From Cryobacterium sp. PH31-O1 (GTDB lineage: Bacteria > Actinomycetota > Actinomycetes > Actinomycetales > Microbacteriaceae), in the NCBI RefSeq assembly GCF_030063455.1, contig NZ_JASITB010000008.1, positions 1 through 64,000 on the forward strand: a stretch of 64,000 bases of DNA, written 5' to 3'. A program made the position numbers and the translations under genes. This document shows positions 33,333 through 42,962 of the stretch, in pieces (position 1 is the stretch's first letter; the number at the start of each line of letters is the position of its first letter). Under the pieces are notes generated by a model. That model was not told the origin of the DNA, made no database searches, and saw only the letters and a program-made list of their open reading frames with translations.

Positions 33333-34574
33333 ATGAGAGTGGACCAGGCAACCCCATCGACCCAGCTTCTGCGACGCATGAACGCCCAGGCCGTGCTGCG
33401 CTTCGCTGTGGGCCACTCCGTCTTCAACGCCAGTAATGTCATTGAAGCCACCGGCCTCACGCGCTCCACGGTCATCGGTCTCTGCGACTACCTCATCGAG
33501 CTTGGCTGGATCCACCAGCCAGAGGATGCCCGTGCGGATCCCGAATACAGCAAGGGTCGGCCGGCCAGACGGTTTGCACTTCGCTCAGACGCTGGATTTG
33601 TCATTGGGGTCGATGCGGGTGAGCACAGCATCACCGCCGCCGTCGCCAATCTGCGCGGCGAGGTGCTTGGCCGGGTGCGCCGGTCCTATGGCGACCAGCG
33701 GTTCGATTCTGCGGTGCGCCTGAGCGTCACGTGCGACGCCATCGATACGGTGTTAGCCGACTGCGCAGTACCGATCGAAAAAGTTCTGGCGTCGGTCTTC
33801 GGCATCCCCTCCCCCACAGACTCTGACGGCCACTCCCCGGTCGGTCAGGACGGCTACTGGGCCAGTATGAATCCGGGGCTCTCTGACGCCTTTGTCACCT
33901 ATGGTCGGGTCGTCGTGGAGAACGACGCAAACTTGGCTGCGATCGCCGAGCAGTCCGTAGGTATTGGCCAGGGCACACGGTCGTTTGCCGCCCTACTTTC
34001 TGGCGAACGATTTGGCGCCGGCCTCATCATGGACGGCGTACTTATTCGCGGCCAACACGGCGGCGCCGGCGAGATGAGGGTGCTTGACTTGGTGGATGGG
34101 GTGGGTTCGGCGACCGGACTGGCCGCACTCGCCCGCGACTGGGCTCAAGAATCAAAACTGACGGATGCGGGGGGTGCCGCTTCGCCGATGGCCGAACTTC
34201 CTCGGGTCGACGTCACCGCAGAATCAGTGCTTACGGCAGCCCGGAATGGTGACGAGACGAGTCTGGCCATCGTGGACCGGCTGGGCGATCGACTCGCGCG
34301 GGTCTGTTTTGTTCTCGCCAGCCTGCTGGACGTGGAACGGGTCATCCTGGTCGGCGCAATCGCGGTGGCCGCCGGCCCCATCATCGACCGGGCTCGCACC
34401 GTTCTGGCCGAAAACTTCTACGCACCGATTCCCGAGATTGCCGCCTCGGAACTCGGTGCTGACGCCGTCGTGCTTGGCGCCATCCAGCGTGGTCTGGCCT
34501 TGGTGCAGGCCGACCCGCTCGGACTCGTGCTGGTGGGCCTTCCCCTGACCGCAACCGAGTCGGTGAATCTGTAA
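33333..34574 (+). CDS. ROK-family transcriptional repressor
   Basis: About 413 residues. An N-terminal winged helix (VLRFAVGHSVFNASNVIEATGLTRSTVIGLCDYLIELGW, about 17-55) precedes a ROK sugar-kinase-like domain with GVDAGEHSITAAV and ENDANLAAIAE. The cysteine-rich ROK zinc motif is absent and the helix after RGQHGGAGEM diverges, so a kinase role is unlikely. It should sense the imported sugar or its phosphate and repress the divergent uptake operon. A possible -10 (TATCGT, 33321-33326) seven bases from ATG 33333 suggests a leaderless message. Confidence 0.87.
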   Translation: MRVDQATPSTQLLRRMNAQAVLRFAVGHSVFNASNVIEATGLTRSTVIGLCDYLIELGWIHQPEDARADPEYSKGRPARRFALRSDAGFVIGVDAGEHSITAAVANLRGEVLGRVRRSYGDQRFDSAVRLSVTCDAIDTVLADCAVPIEKVLASVFGIPSPTDSDGHSPVGQDGYWASMNPGLSDAFVTYGRVVVENDANLAAIAEQSVGIGQGTRSFAALLSGERFGAGLIMDGVLIRGQHGGAGEMRVLDLVDGVGSATGLAALARDWAQESKLTDAGGAASPMAELPRVDVTAESVLTAARNGDETSLAIVDRLGDRLARVCFVLASLLDVERVILVGAIAVAAGPIIDRARTVLAENFYAPIPEIAASELGADAVVLGAIQRGLALVQADPLGLVLVGLPLTATESVNL

Positions 34575-34596
34575 GGGAGCCGGGGGCGGCAAGCGG

Positions 34597-35718
34597 TTAG
34601 CTGGCGTAGGCCCCAACGAGGCGAACAGCGCCGCCGTTGACACCCTTGGCGCCCTGCTCAAACCCGGCCAGGTCGTGCGGCGCCCGAGAAACCCGACCGG
34701 TAACCCAGGCGGGAATGCCACTCGTAGCGAGTCGGGCAATGACCGACGAAGCGGATGCCGCGTCGACGACCGCGAACATGCCCACTCCCAGGTTCCAGGT
34801 TCCCTCCGCGCTTTCCAGCGTGGAGCCGGCCATGTCGCCGAGCACGCGAAATACCGGCGCGGGCGACCAGGTGGACCGATCCACCTCCACCCATGACCCG
34901 ACAGGCAGCACGCGGGCAAGGTTCGCCGCGATGCCACCGCCGGTCACGTGGCTGAGCGAGTGGATGGCACCGGCCAGTTCGGGATCACCGAGCACGTCGA
35001 GCAGCGGACCGGTGTACAGGCGGGTCGGCTCCAGCAGCACCTCACCGACCATGCCTCCGAGATCGGCCGACGTGTCGGTGTAGCCGATGCCGCGCTGCGC
35101 CAAAATATGACGCACGAGCGAGTAGCCGTTGGAGTGCAGGCCGCTGGATGCCATCGCGATGACGACGTCGCCGGAGACGACTTTGTCGGCGCCCAGCACC
35201 TGGTCGGCTTCGACCACACCGGTGGCCGCGCCCGCGACGTCATAGTCGTCGGGGCCGAGAAGGCCCGGGTGCTCAGCAGTTTCGCCGCCGACGAGGGCGG
35301 TTCCGGTCTCGGAGCAGGCGCGGGCGATACCGGCGACGACCTGGGCGATGCGTTCGGGCACGACCTTGCCGCAGGCGATGTAGTCGGTCATGAAGAGGGG
35401 GCGAGCGCCGACGACGATGATGTCGTCGACGACCATACCGACCAGATCTTGCCCGATGGTGTCGTGCTTGTCGATCGCCTGGGCGAGGGCGACCTTGGTG
35501 CCGACGCCGTCGGTCGAGGTGGCCAGCAGAGGCTGGCGAAACTTGGTGAGGAACGACACGTCGAACAGCCCGGCGAAGCCGCCGACTCCGCCCCAAACCT
35601 CGGGGCCGTGGGTCTTGGAGACCGCAGATTTCATGAGTTCAACCGCGAGGTCACCAGCCCGGGTGTCAACTCCGGCTGCTGCATACGTTGCGTTGGAACT
35701 CGTGCTGGTGTGGCTCAT
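34597..35718 (-). CDS. purM: Phosphoribosylformylglycinamidine cyclo-ligase
   Basis: 373 residues; AIR synthetase of de novo purine synthesis, converting FGAM to AIR with ATP. Conserved stretches YAAAGVDTRAGDLAVELMK, ATSTDGVGTKVALAQAIDKHDTIGQDLVGMVVDDI and LIG-like HVTGGGIAANLARVLP are present. Its ATG overlaps the purF stop by four bases (ATGA), so the two are translationally coupled, an order common in actinobacteria. Confidence 0.96.
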   Translation of the reverse strand: MSHTSTSSNATYAAAGVDTRAGDLAVELMKSAVSKTHGPEVWGGVGGFAGLFDVSFLTKFRQPLLATSTDGVGTKVALAQAIDKHDTIGQDLVGMVVDDIIVVGARPLFMTDYIACGKVVPERIAQVVAGIARACSETGTALVGGETAEHPGLLGPDDYDVAGAATGVVEADQVLGADKVVSGDVVIAMASSGLHSNGYSLVRHILAQRGIGYTDTSADLGGMVGEVLLEPTRLYTGPLLDVLGDPELAGAIHSLSHVTGGGIAANLARVLPVGSWVEVDRSTWSPAPVFRVLGDMAGSTLESAEGTWNLGVGMFAVVDAASASSVIARLATSGIPAWVTGRVSRAPHDLAGFEQGAKGVNGGAVRLVGAYAS

Positions 35719-37304
35719 TCTGGTCTTCCCGGGTCACCGAACGGTACCTGACCCAGGCGGGCGAGGGCTTCTTCTTTGCGTGCAGCGGGAGCAAGCACGA
35801 CTTCCAGCTCGGAATCCGGGCCGGGGTCGCATCCGTTCGACGTCGTCGGTCGCTCCAGCAGGTTCTTGCCGAGGTGCTGCGATTCCGGCAGCGCAATCGG
35901 GTAGACGCCGGTGAAGCAGGCGGTGCAGAGGCGTTCACGTGGCTGCTCGGTGGCTTCGATCATGCCGTTTTCGGAGAGGTAGCCGAGACTGTCTGCTCCG
36001 ATCGACTGGCGCACCTCGTCGATCTCGAGGCCGGTCGCAATGAGTTCGGCGCGGCTGGCGAAGTCGATGCCGTAAAAACACGGCCAGGTGATCGGCGGAC
36101 TCGAGATGCGCACGTGCACTTCGGCCGCTCCGGCCTCACGCAGCATGCTCACGAGCGCGCGCTGGGTGTTGCCGCGCACGATCGAGTCGTCGACGACGAT
36201 GAGCCGTTTACCCTTGATGACGTTCTTGAGCGGGTTCAGTTTCAAACGGATGCCGCGCTGCCGGATGGTCTGCGACGGTGCAATGAAGGTGCGCCCCACG
36301 TAGGAGTTCTTGACGAGCCCCTGGCCGAACGGAATGCCCGACGCCTGCGCGTAGCCGATAGCGGCGGGCGTGCCGGATTCCGGGGTGGGGATGACGAGGT
36401 CAGCCTCGACCGGGTACTCCGCGGCGAGCTTGCGGCCCATCTCGACCCTGGCCTCGTGCACGCCGCGACCAGCGATCGTGGTGTCGGGCCGGGCGAGGTA
36501 GACGTATTCGAAAACGCAGCCCTTGGGCTCGGCCTTCGCGAAGCGTTGCGTGCGCAGTCCGTTTTCGTCGATGGTGATGAGCTCGCCCGGTTCAACCTCG
36601 CGCACGAAGCTCGCGCCGACGATGTCGAGGGCTGCGGTCTCAGATGCGACGACCCAGCCACGTTCGAGGCGTCCGAGCACGAGCGGCCGCACGCCCTGGG
36701 GATCACGGGCCGCATACAGGGTGGTCTCATCCATGAAGACGAGGCAGTAGGCGCCGCGGAGGCGCGGCAGCACCTCGAGCGCGGTCGCTTCGAGGGTGTG
36801 GTCGAGGTCGCCGGTGAGCAGGGCGGTGACGACGGCGGTATCGGTCGTGTTGCCGCGCGCGAGTTCTCCGTCAACCTGCGGATAGCGGTCCCGCACGAGC
36901 TGGAGCAGTTCGGCGGTGTTGGTGAGATTGCCGTTGTGGCCGAGGGCCACCGTTCCGCTGGCGGTGCGGCCGAGGGTCGGCTGGGCGTTCTGCCAGCTCG
37001 ACGAACCGGTCGTGGAATACCGGGTGTGCCCGACAGCGATGTGCCCGAGCAGGGTACTCAGCGAGGCCTCATTGAAGACCTGGGAGACGAGCCCCATGTC
37101 TTTGTAGATGAGAATCTTGCTGCCGTCGCTCGTGGCGATTCCAGCCGATTCCTGACCGCGGTGTTGCAGGGCGTAAAGGCCGAAGTAGCTGAGTTTGGCT
37201 ACCTCTTCGCCGGGAGCCCAGACACCGAAAACCCCACAAGCATCTTGTGGGCCCTTCTCGCCTTGAAGAAGATCATGATTTAACAGTCCGTCGCCACCGG
37301 GCAA
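35715..37304 (-). CDS. purF: Amidophosphoribosyltransferase
   Basis: 529 residues; first committed enzyme of purine synthesis, making phosphoribosylamine from PRPP and glutamine. The catalytic N-terminal cysteine is Cys23 in DACGVFGVWAP, so a 22-residue propeptide must be removed. The PRPP-binding loop VVDDSIVRGNT and C-terminal cysteines (CTACFTGVYP) are present, the latter suggesting the Fe-S-containing class. The start is TTG 37304, with AGAGG eight bases ahead; no better codon exists before the cysteine. It lies 12 bases after a small membrane protein gene. Confidence 0.95.
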   Translation of the reverse strand: MPGGDGLLNHDLLQGEKGPQDACGVFGVWAPGEEVAKLSYFGLYALQHRGQESAGIATSDGSKILIYKDMGLVSQVFNEASLSTLLGHIAVGHTRYSTTGSSSWQNAQPTLGRTASGTVALGHNGNLTNTAELLQLVRDRYPQVDGELARGNTTDTAVVTALLTGDLDHTLEATALEVLPRLRGAYCLVFMDETTLYAARDPQGVRPLVLGRLERGWVVASETAALDIVGASFVREVEPGELITIDENGLRTQRFAKAEPKGCVFEYVYLARPDTTIAGRGVHEARVEMGRKLAAEYPVEADLVIPTPESGTPAAIGYAQASGIPFGQGLVKNSYVGRTFIAPSQTIRQRGIRLKLNPLKNVIKGKRLIVVDDSIVRGNTQRALVSMLREAGAAEVHVRISSPPITWPCFYGIDFASRAELIATGLEIDEVRQSIGADSLGYLSENGMIEATEQPRERLCTACFTGVYPIALPESQHLGKNLLERPTTSNGCDPGPDSELEVVLAPAARKEEALARLGQVPFGDPGRPE

Positions 37305-37316
37305 GCCGCAGCCTCT

Positions 37317-37757
37317 TTACTTCTCGTTGAACGCTTGGAAATCATCGTTGGGGGTGCCGGAGCCAGGCTCAGCGGCACGCAGTTCGTTGGTACTGAGTTC
37401 GTTCGCCCCCAGTCTATCGGCGACGACCGACACGTGCGATCGACCGATGACGCGGTCGATCACGAGGGCAACGACCGCGCCCAGGGTCGTGCCGATGGCG
37501 AGACCGCCGAGCAGCAGGAAGCCGAAAATTTGCACCCGGTCGTACTCGTCGTTCTCCGGGAACGAAATCGTGAGAATCAGGGCGAGCAGTACTCCGACAA
37601 TGGCTCCGAGCAGCATGAAGTTGCGGTATCGCGGAGCGCGATGCACGGTCACGGTCGTCTCCGCCATCAGGGTCTCCCCGACCGTCGCGTTATCGGCGAC
37701 GCTGTCCGCTGACGGGTCTTGGGGTTGCTCAGCCTGAGGCTGCTCAGAAGAACTCAC
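37317..37757 (-). CDS. Small two-segment membrane protein upstream of purF
   Basis: 146 residues. A polar N-terminus rich in Gln, Pro and Asp leads to two hydrophobic segments (about 47-66, 75-100: FMLLGAIVGVLLALILTISF and IFGFLLLGGLAIGTTLGAVVALV) and a polar tail. Related proteins in Microbacteriaceae sit at the same place before purF and are sometimes labelled potassium transporter Trk; nothing here supports that name. It probably heads the purF-purM transcript. The function is unknown to me. Confidence 0.75.
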   Translation of the reverse strand: MSSSEQPQAEQPQDPSADSVADNATVGETLMAETTVTVHRAPRYRNFMLLGAIVGVLLALILTISFPENDEYDRVQIFGFLLLGGLAIGTTLGAVVALVIDRVIGRSHVSVVADRLGANELSTNELRAAEPGSGTPNDDFQAFNEK

Positions 37758-37795
37758 CCACTTATTGTCCCATGGGCGGATGAGAGACTGGCCCT

Positions 37796-38716
37796 ATGAA
37801 CACGATTGCGGTACTCGGAAGCGCCAACATGGATCTCGTCGTGCGCCAGGCACGCCTCCCCCGGCCCGGCGAAACGATTTTCGGGGTCGCTTTCAGCACC
37901 GTTCCGGGCGGCAAGGGCCTGAACCAGGCGGTCGCCGCGGCCCGACTCGGCGCCGATGTCACGTTTCTCGGAGCAGTAGGAGCGGACGCCTACGGAACCG
38001 AGCTGCGTGCGCTGCTGGCGGGCGAGGGCATCCGCTCTGCCGAACTCGCCACAGCGGATGCCCCCACCGGCACCGCCCACATCTCCGTGGTGGACACCGG
38101 CGAGAATTCGATCGTCGTGGTGTCGGGGGCCAATGCCACCGTCACGACCCTGAGTGTGGAGCAGCGAGCGGTCGTTGCCGATGCGGCCTTTCTCGTGATG
38201 CAGTGCGAGCTGCCGACCCGGGTATTGGTCGAGGGGATCGCGCTCGCTCGCGCGGCCGGGGTATTCACCGTGCTGACACCGGCTCCGGTGGTGCCGCTGC
38301 CGGCCGGTTTTCTCGCCTCGGTCGACCTCATCGTTCCGAACCAGGGTGAAGCGGCCGAACTCACCGGGGAGAGCGACCCGGTGCGCGCGGCGGAGGTGCT
38401 CAGTGCCGGGGGCACCTGGGCTATCGTGACGCTGGGATCGGAAGGGGCGGTCGTGGCCTTCGACGGCGAGGCCCTCGGCCTTGCGCCGGCCCGACCGGTG
38501 ACGGCCGTTGATACGACCGCGGCGGGCGACACCTTCGTCGGGGCCCTCGTGGCGCGCCTGGCCGCGGGGGACGTGCGCGGCACCGCGGTGACCTCCGATC
38601 AGATGATCGAGGCCGTGCGCTACGCCACTGTAGCGTCGTCAATCGCGGTGACTCGCGCCGGAGCCACTACCTCGATGCCCAGCAAGAACGAAGTAGCTGC
38701 AATTCTGAACGAATAG
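37796..38716 (+). CDS. rbsK: Ribokinase (PfkB family)
   Basis: 306 residues. Family signatures: N-terminal GSANMDLVVRQARLPRPGETIFG, substrate and phosphate motif PGGKGLNQAVAAARLG, and C-terminal VDTTAAGDTFVGALVARLA with the catalytic aspartate in AAGD. The GGKGxNQA form and length fit ribokinase best, giving ribose 5-phosphate for PRPP, which suits the purine neighbourhood. Another sugar or nucleoside kinase is possible. It stands between the divergent purF block and the convergent phosphoesterase gene. Confidence 0.87.
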   Translation: MNTIAVLGSANMDLVVRQARLPRPGETIFGVAFSTVPGGKGLNQAVAAARLGADVTFLGAVGADAYGTELRALLAGEGIRSAELATADAPTGTAHISVVDTGENSIVVVSGANATVTTLSVEQRAVVADAAFLVMQCELPTRVLVEGIALARAAGVFTVLTPAPVVPLPAGFLASVDLIVPNQGEAAELTGESDPVRAAEVLSAGGTWAIVTLGSEGAVVAFDGEALGLAPARPVTAVDTTAAGDTFVGALVARLAAGDVRGTAVTSDQMIEAVRYATVASSIAVTRAGATTSMPSKNEVAAILNE

Positions 38717-38734
38717 GTCCGCGAAAGCGGCCGG

Positions 38735-41700
38735 TTACTGGCGGGCGCGGAGAATATGAATGGTCACCAGGGCGAGTGCTGCTGCAGCTACTGCACCGAA
38801 CAGGACCAGCGCCAGATTCCAAATGTTCAGGGAAGCGACATGATCGCCCAGGTCGTCGGTGCCGTCGGCTGTGTGCGGGGCGGCGGGATGCGGGGCGGCG
38901 GCATCCGTCGGTGCAGCCGCGATCTCGGCTGCGAGCGCCGCGCTGGCGGTATCGGCGAGGGCCTGCGAGGCAGCCGTGAGCCCGGCCGAAACGACGACCC
39001 GCGTCGAGGACTTCGATTCGGTGGACTCCGAAACGCTGGGCGTCGTCACCTCGGGTACTGCCGCCTCGGGTACTGCCGCCTCGGGGATCACAACCGGCGC
39101 CGTGACGGTCAAACTACGCACCTCGGAGTAGGCGGTAGCGCCGTAGGGATCTTCGGAGAACGCGAACCAGCCGTGGGTGCCGACGCCGGGGTTCCAGCTG
39201 GCGCTCACCGTCGCGCCGCTGGTCACCGTGTCGAAGGCGGCGATCGTGGTGGTCGTTAAGATGTCGACGGTGAAGGCATCCGTTGCGAGCGATTTCTGCA
39301 TCGACGTCAAACCGAACGCGGCGTAGGGAACCGTGAATTCCTGGTGCTCCAGCTCGAGGGTGGGGTCGTCGGAGTTGTAGACATCGAGATAGGGCGAGTA
39401 GGTACGCACGCTGATCTGCTCGGCGGCGTTGTCAAAGTGCAGCAGCCGTAGAAAGGACTGGCCGCCTTCCGGCAGGCCCTGATAGTCGAACAGCATCTGG
39501 TAGACCGAGCGGTCGGGGGTGCCATCACCGTTGTCGTCGAACTGATCGATGCGGGTGAACGCGTCGTGGTAGTGCCCTGAGAAGATCATCGCCACGTTGG
39601 CGTTAGGTGCGATGACCTCATCGTAGATCTGCTGCGGCACCGCCCCGAGACCGCCGGTGGTGAGCATGTATTCGTGCAGGTTGAGGATGGCTGTGCGCTC
39701 GGGGTACTGGGCGAGAACCTCGTTGAGCCAGGCGATGCCCTCGGTGCTCGGCGCCCAGCCTAGATAAAGCATGATGAAGTCGATGCCGCCGGCCGTGATC
39801 AGGTCGTAGTGGCCGCGGTTGTCTTCGAAGCTGCCGCCGTACCACGGGTTGGCTTCGTAGCGTTCGGCTCCGAAATTGGCCTTGTACGCGGCGTAGTCGG
39901 CGTCCTTCTGGCCGACATCGTGGTTGCCGGCCAGCACACCGTAGGGCAGCTGGGCGTCGTCGAGCATGCTGTAGGCCTCGTTGGCATTGGACCACTGGCG
40001 ACCGTCTTCGAAGTTGTCGACGATATCTCCGGTGTGGAACAGGTACTGCAGGTTGACGGCGGCGCGCTGCTCGAGCAGGTAGTCGTGGATGTCGAGCTGG
40101 CGCTGGTAGAACGTGTCGTTGTAGTACTGCGTGTCGGATTCCACGGCGAGCGTGAAGTCGTAGTTCGCCCGGGCGGTGTCGTTCACGTTGTTGACCGGCA
40201 GCGTGCTCGACCGGTCGGAGAGGTCGGCGCCGGCGAAGCCTTCTGAGTGCTGGATCAGTACCGTGATGACCTGGTTCTGCACGTGATCCAGGGCGGGCAC
40301 CATGGCGTCGAGGGTGAACTCGGTCTCACCCTCGCCGATGGTCACGTGCCGGTCGAATTCTTCCCACACTCCCGTCGCCACGTTCTGCACGTAGAGCAGC
40401 ACCTTGGCGTCGGCGTTCGCCGTGCCGTCCCAGCGCACCCGCGCGGTGAAATCGGCGCCGGCCTCGGCCGGAACGTCCACCTCGAACAGTTGGTAGGGAA
40501 ACTGCGAGTCGGATGCGACCGGCTCGGTCGCGCCGTCCAGTCGCGCCATGGCGGTGACCTGTTCGCCGGTCAGCAGCGTTTTGGCGGCCCGATCGGTGCC
40601 GTTGGCGATGGCGGCACTGCCCGAATACCCGCGCACACTGCTCTCGGCAGCGGATGCCGTGAATCCCCGCCGCAGGGTGACCTCCAACTGGTCACCGGTC
40701 GGGTCGGTCGCCCGGGCGGTGAGGTCGAGCGGTCCCTCCTCGACCACCGCACCGTCAAGCGGCGTGATCAGTTCGTTGCCGGGTTCCTCGACCGGGGTGG
40801 AGAAGACGGTTCTGAGTTCTGTGACGTTGGCGACGTTATCCCTGGCAGTCAGCAGCAGGGTGTGCTCGCCGTCAGCCAGCGTGATCGACGAGGTGGCATA
40901 GGGCAGTTCGATGGGCTGGCCGTCGAGGGTCGCGACGAGCGTGTCGAAGCCGGCGCCGGCATCCGTCGCCGCACCTTCGATCATGAACTCGCCCTGGTAG
41001 AGCGCTCCGGCGATGGCGGATGTCGTGACGGCGGGAGCCGTGTTGTCGACCCTCACCGTGCGGGTCGCCGAGGCGACGCCGTTGCTCGCCAGTACGGTGT
41101 GCGAGCCGTCGGCGACCGCGGTGGTGTCCCAGGAATGGGCGACGGCCATGTATGCGTCGATCGGAATGGTGAAGGTCGCGGCGTAAAAGTCGAGCTTGCC
41201 GGCGCTGTCCCCCATGTTCAGCACTTCAGCCGGGTCGCTGTACCCGTCAGGCTGCAGGCTGCGGCCGTCGGGGAGCACGAGGCGCGGGTTACGAATCTGG
41301 AAGTCGTCGTTGTTCTCGCTCTGGTTGATTTCGGGGGCAACCTTGGAGCCCGCCCAGACGCTGACGACGAGGTTCTCCCCCTGGGTCAGATAGGTAAGCG
41401 GCACCGGCGTCGCGAGGGTCTCCCAGCCCTCGGGGATGCCGTCGTCGAAGATGCGCAGTACGTCGGTGCCCACCAACACACCGTTCTGAAAGAAGGTGTT
41501 CACCGCGGTGACTTCGAACACGAACTGGGGGGCGAATTCCAGCTCGGGGTTCGTCGGCACGGTCTGGTCGTCGATGCTGAGGGTCATGCCCTCGGCGCTG
41601 CTGTCGCCGGCGGCCGACAGCATGGTGCTGCCAGCGACGAACTGGTCATCGGTGACGTTCAGCCGCACCGGCGAATTGTCGACCCCGATGAGCTCGACCC

Positions 41701-42754
41701 GCACGACCGGGCTGCTGGCGTCGGTGCTGCCGTCGCTGCTGCCGTCGCTGGCCGTGAAGTAATACTCGTACCAGCGTTTGCCGGTCAGGTCGACCCTTTG
41801 CAGGTTGTACTGGTAGCCGTCAGCGCCGTCCGTCGACAGGTTTGTCGTCATGAATTCGGTGTCGATATTGCTCTTGAGGTGCACCTCGACGGTGCGCGCC
41901 TGTACGTCGTCGGTGATGGTGGCGAACAGGGCGAAGTCTTGTGCGGGATCAATTTCGGCCAGGGTGTGATCGACTATCACCGGCGGTGTCGTGTCGCTGC
42001 TGACGCTCTTGAGGTCGCCGGCAACCTGCGCCGCGAAGACCGTACCGGGCGTGGCCGCGACCTTGGCGAGGTTGAGCTGGCGCCCTGGGTTGCTGCTGTC
42101 GTTTCCAAACTGGATACCCAGCTTCCGATCGACGTCGTCAGCGCCGGCGAGGTTGTAGTACGCCGTGTTGACGCTGAAACCGGTGTTGGTCAGAATCTCG
42201 ATGCCTCGGGCCGGGCCGTTGGCCATTCCGCCGCTGAAGACCTCGATCAGGTCGGTGCCGATGGCCAGGCTGGACCCGAATTCTGCGTTGAATTCGGTAG
42301 CGGTCAGAGCGTCATTTTGACCATTCTTAATCCATAACACGAGGCTGCCGCCGGGGGTGATGACCGCGTCGGTCGGGGTGCTCGGCCAGCGCACCGCCCC
42401 GCTGTTGGTGAGGTCGGCGAGCGGATACAGGTAATTGAGCGTGTAGTCCGCGAAATTGATAGGGCTGGCGGTGGCGTTGTAGACCTCGATGAACTCGTAG
42501 CCGTCGGCCGACCCGACATTGGTCGTGTCGGGCGTGATCTCCGTGATCTGCAGCGGGGCGGTGTCGGCGTTGGAAGGAGCCGAGGGGGTCGCCGTGGAGG
42601 TATCAGCGGTTTCGGTGACCAGAAGTGGCGGCATCGAAACCTCGATGGCTGCCGTGGCCGAATATGCCGGTGCGATGACACCCGCTGCGCCGATCAGCAG
42701 CACGAGGCCGAGTGCGGTCAGAGAATTACGAAAGGAACGGGAGAGAATGCGCAC
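38735..42754 (-). CDS. Large secreted, membrane-anchored metallophosphoesterase with lamin-tail domain
   Basis: About 1339 residues. The order is: signal peptide (1-35), lamin-tail-type domain (about 65-185, ITEITPDTTNVGSADGYEFIEVYN), Ig-like or beta-sandwich repeats (250-750), and a calcineurin-like phosphoesterase domain (about 880-1130). The last has ESDTQYY, HTGDIVDN, GNHDVG, NLHEYM and SGHYHD, so the metal site is complete. An Ala/Pro/Glu-rich stalk and one C-terminal membrane segment with RARQ complete it. It should act outside the cell, perhaps on nucleotides, phospholipids or teichoic-acid-type phosphates. GTG 42754 has AAAGG eight bases ahead and gives a clean signal peptide; TTG 42790 does not. 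Confidence 0.87.
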   Translation of the reverse strand: MRILSRSFRNSLTALGLVLLIGAAGVIAPAYSATAAIEVSMPPLLVTETADTSTATPSAPSNADTAPLQITEITPDTTNVGSADGYEFIEVYNATASPINFADYTLNYLYPLADLTNSGAVRWPSTPTDAVITPGGSLVLWIKNGQNDALTATEFNAEFGSSLAIGTDLIEVFSGGMANGPARGIEILTNTGFSVNTAYYNLAGADDVDRKLGIQFGNDSSNPGRQLNLAKVAATPGTVFAAQVAGDLKSVSSDTTPPVIVDHTLAEIDPAQDFALFATITDDVQARTVEVHLKSNIDTEFMTTNLSTDGADGYQYNLQRVDLTGKRWYEYYFTASDGSSDGSTDASSPVVRVELIGVDNSPVRLNVTDDQFVAGSTMLSAAGDSSAEGMTLSIDDQTVPTNPELEFAPQFVFEVTAVNTFFQNGVLVGTDVLRIFDDGIPEGWETLATPVPLTYLTQGENLVVSVWAGSKVAPEINQSENNDDFQIRNPRLVLPDGRSLQPDGYSDPAEVLNMGDSAGKLDFYAATFTIPIDAYMAVAHSWDTTAVADGSHTVLASNGVASATRTVRVDNTAPAVTTSAIAGALYQGEFMIEGAATDAGAGFDTLVATLDGQPIELPYATSSITLADGEHTLLLTARDNVANVTELRTVFSTPVEEPGNELITPLDGAVVEEGPLDLTARATDPTGDQLEVTLRRGFTASAAESSVRGYSGSAAIANGTDRAAKTLLTGEQVTAMARLDGATEPVASDSQFPYQLFEVDVPAEAGADFTARVRWDGTANADAKVLLYVQNVATGVWEEFDRHVTIGEGETEFTLDAMVPALDHVQNQVITVLIQHSEGFAGADLSDRSSTLPVNNVNDTARANYDFTLAVESDTQYYNDTFYQRQLDIHDYLLEQRAAVNLQYLFHTGDIVDNFEDGRQWSNANEAYSMLDDAQLPYGVLAGNHDVGQKDADYAAYKANFGAERYEANPWYGGSFEDNRGHYDLITAGGIDFIMLYLGWAPSTEGIAWLNEVLAQYPERTAILNLHEYMLTTGGLGAVPQQIYDEVIAPNANVAMIFSGHYHDAFTRIDQFDDNGDGTPDRSVYQMLFDYQGLPEGGQSFLRLLHFDNAAEQISVRTYSPYLDVYNSDDPTLELEHQEFTVPYAAFGLTSMQKSLATDAFTVDILTTTTIAAFDTVTSGATVSASWNPGVGTHGWFAFSEDPYGATAYSEVRSLTVTAPVVIPEAAVPEAAVPEVTTPSVSESTESKSSTRVVVSAGLTAASQALADTASAALAAEIAAAPTDAAAPHPAAPHTADGTDDLGDHVASLNIWNLALVLFGAVAAAALALVTIHILRARQ

Positions 42755-42877
42755 TGAGCAGGCCTTTGTTTCATGGGCGGTCTCGCTCAAGTTAGGGGCG
42801 TCGAAGGTCTGGCCTGTGACTTCCCGGTGAACGAACGGGGCTGCAGCGAATCACTCCTGCGTACGCGAGGTGCGGCT

Positions 42878-42956
42878 CATAACTGCGGAGATGACAGGAA
42901 AACCGTGTTCTCAACAGCTGAATTCGGAGGAGTTGTCCGGCATCTCCGCAGTTCGG
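42878..42956. repeat. 79-bp inverted-repeat element, copy B (CATAAC family)
   Basis: AACTGCGGAGATG (42881-42893) pairs perfectly with CATCTCCGCAGTT (42941-42953). The outer CATAACTGCGGAGA matches CATAACCGCGGAGA of copy A in 13 of 14 bases. It fills most of the 208-base space between the phosphoesterase start and the SCP2-like gene's stop (42963). The inner 47 bases are unlike those of copy A. Confidence 0.75.
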
Positions 42957-42962
42957 TACTCC

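Noticed and set aside
35688-37283. A 531-codon plus-strand frame opposite purF
   Set aside because: purF is unmistakable on the minus strand; the opposite frame has no family features.
37317-37757. Potassium transporter Trk label for the small membrane protein before purF
   Set aside because: It has only two membrane segments and no selectivity-filter or KTN features.
40247-42337. A long open frame of almost 700 codons on the plus strand, opposite the metallophosphoesterase gene
   Set aside because: It has no recognisable domain, is rich in Gly, Arg, Val and Asp as shadow frames of GC-rich genes are, and the minus-strand frame has clear domains and a signal peptide.
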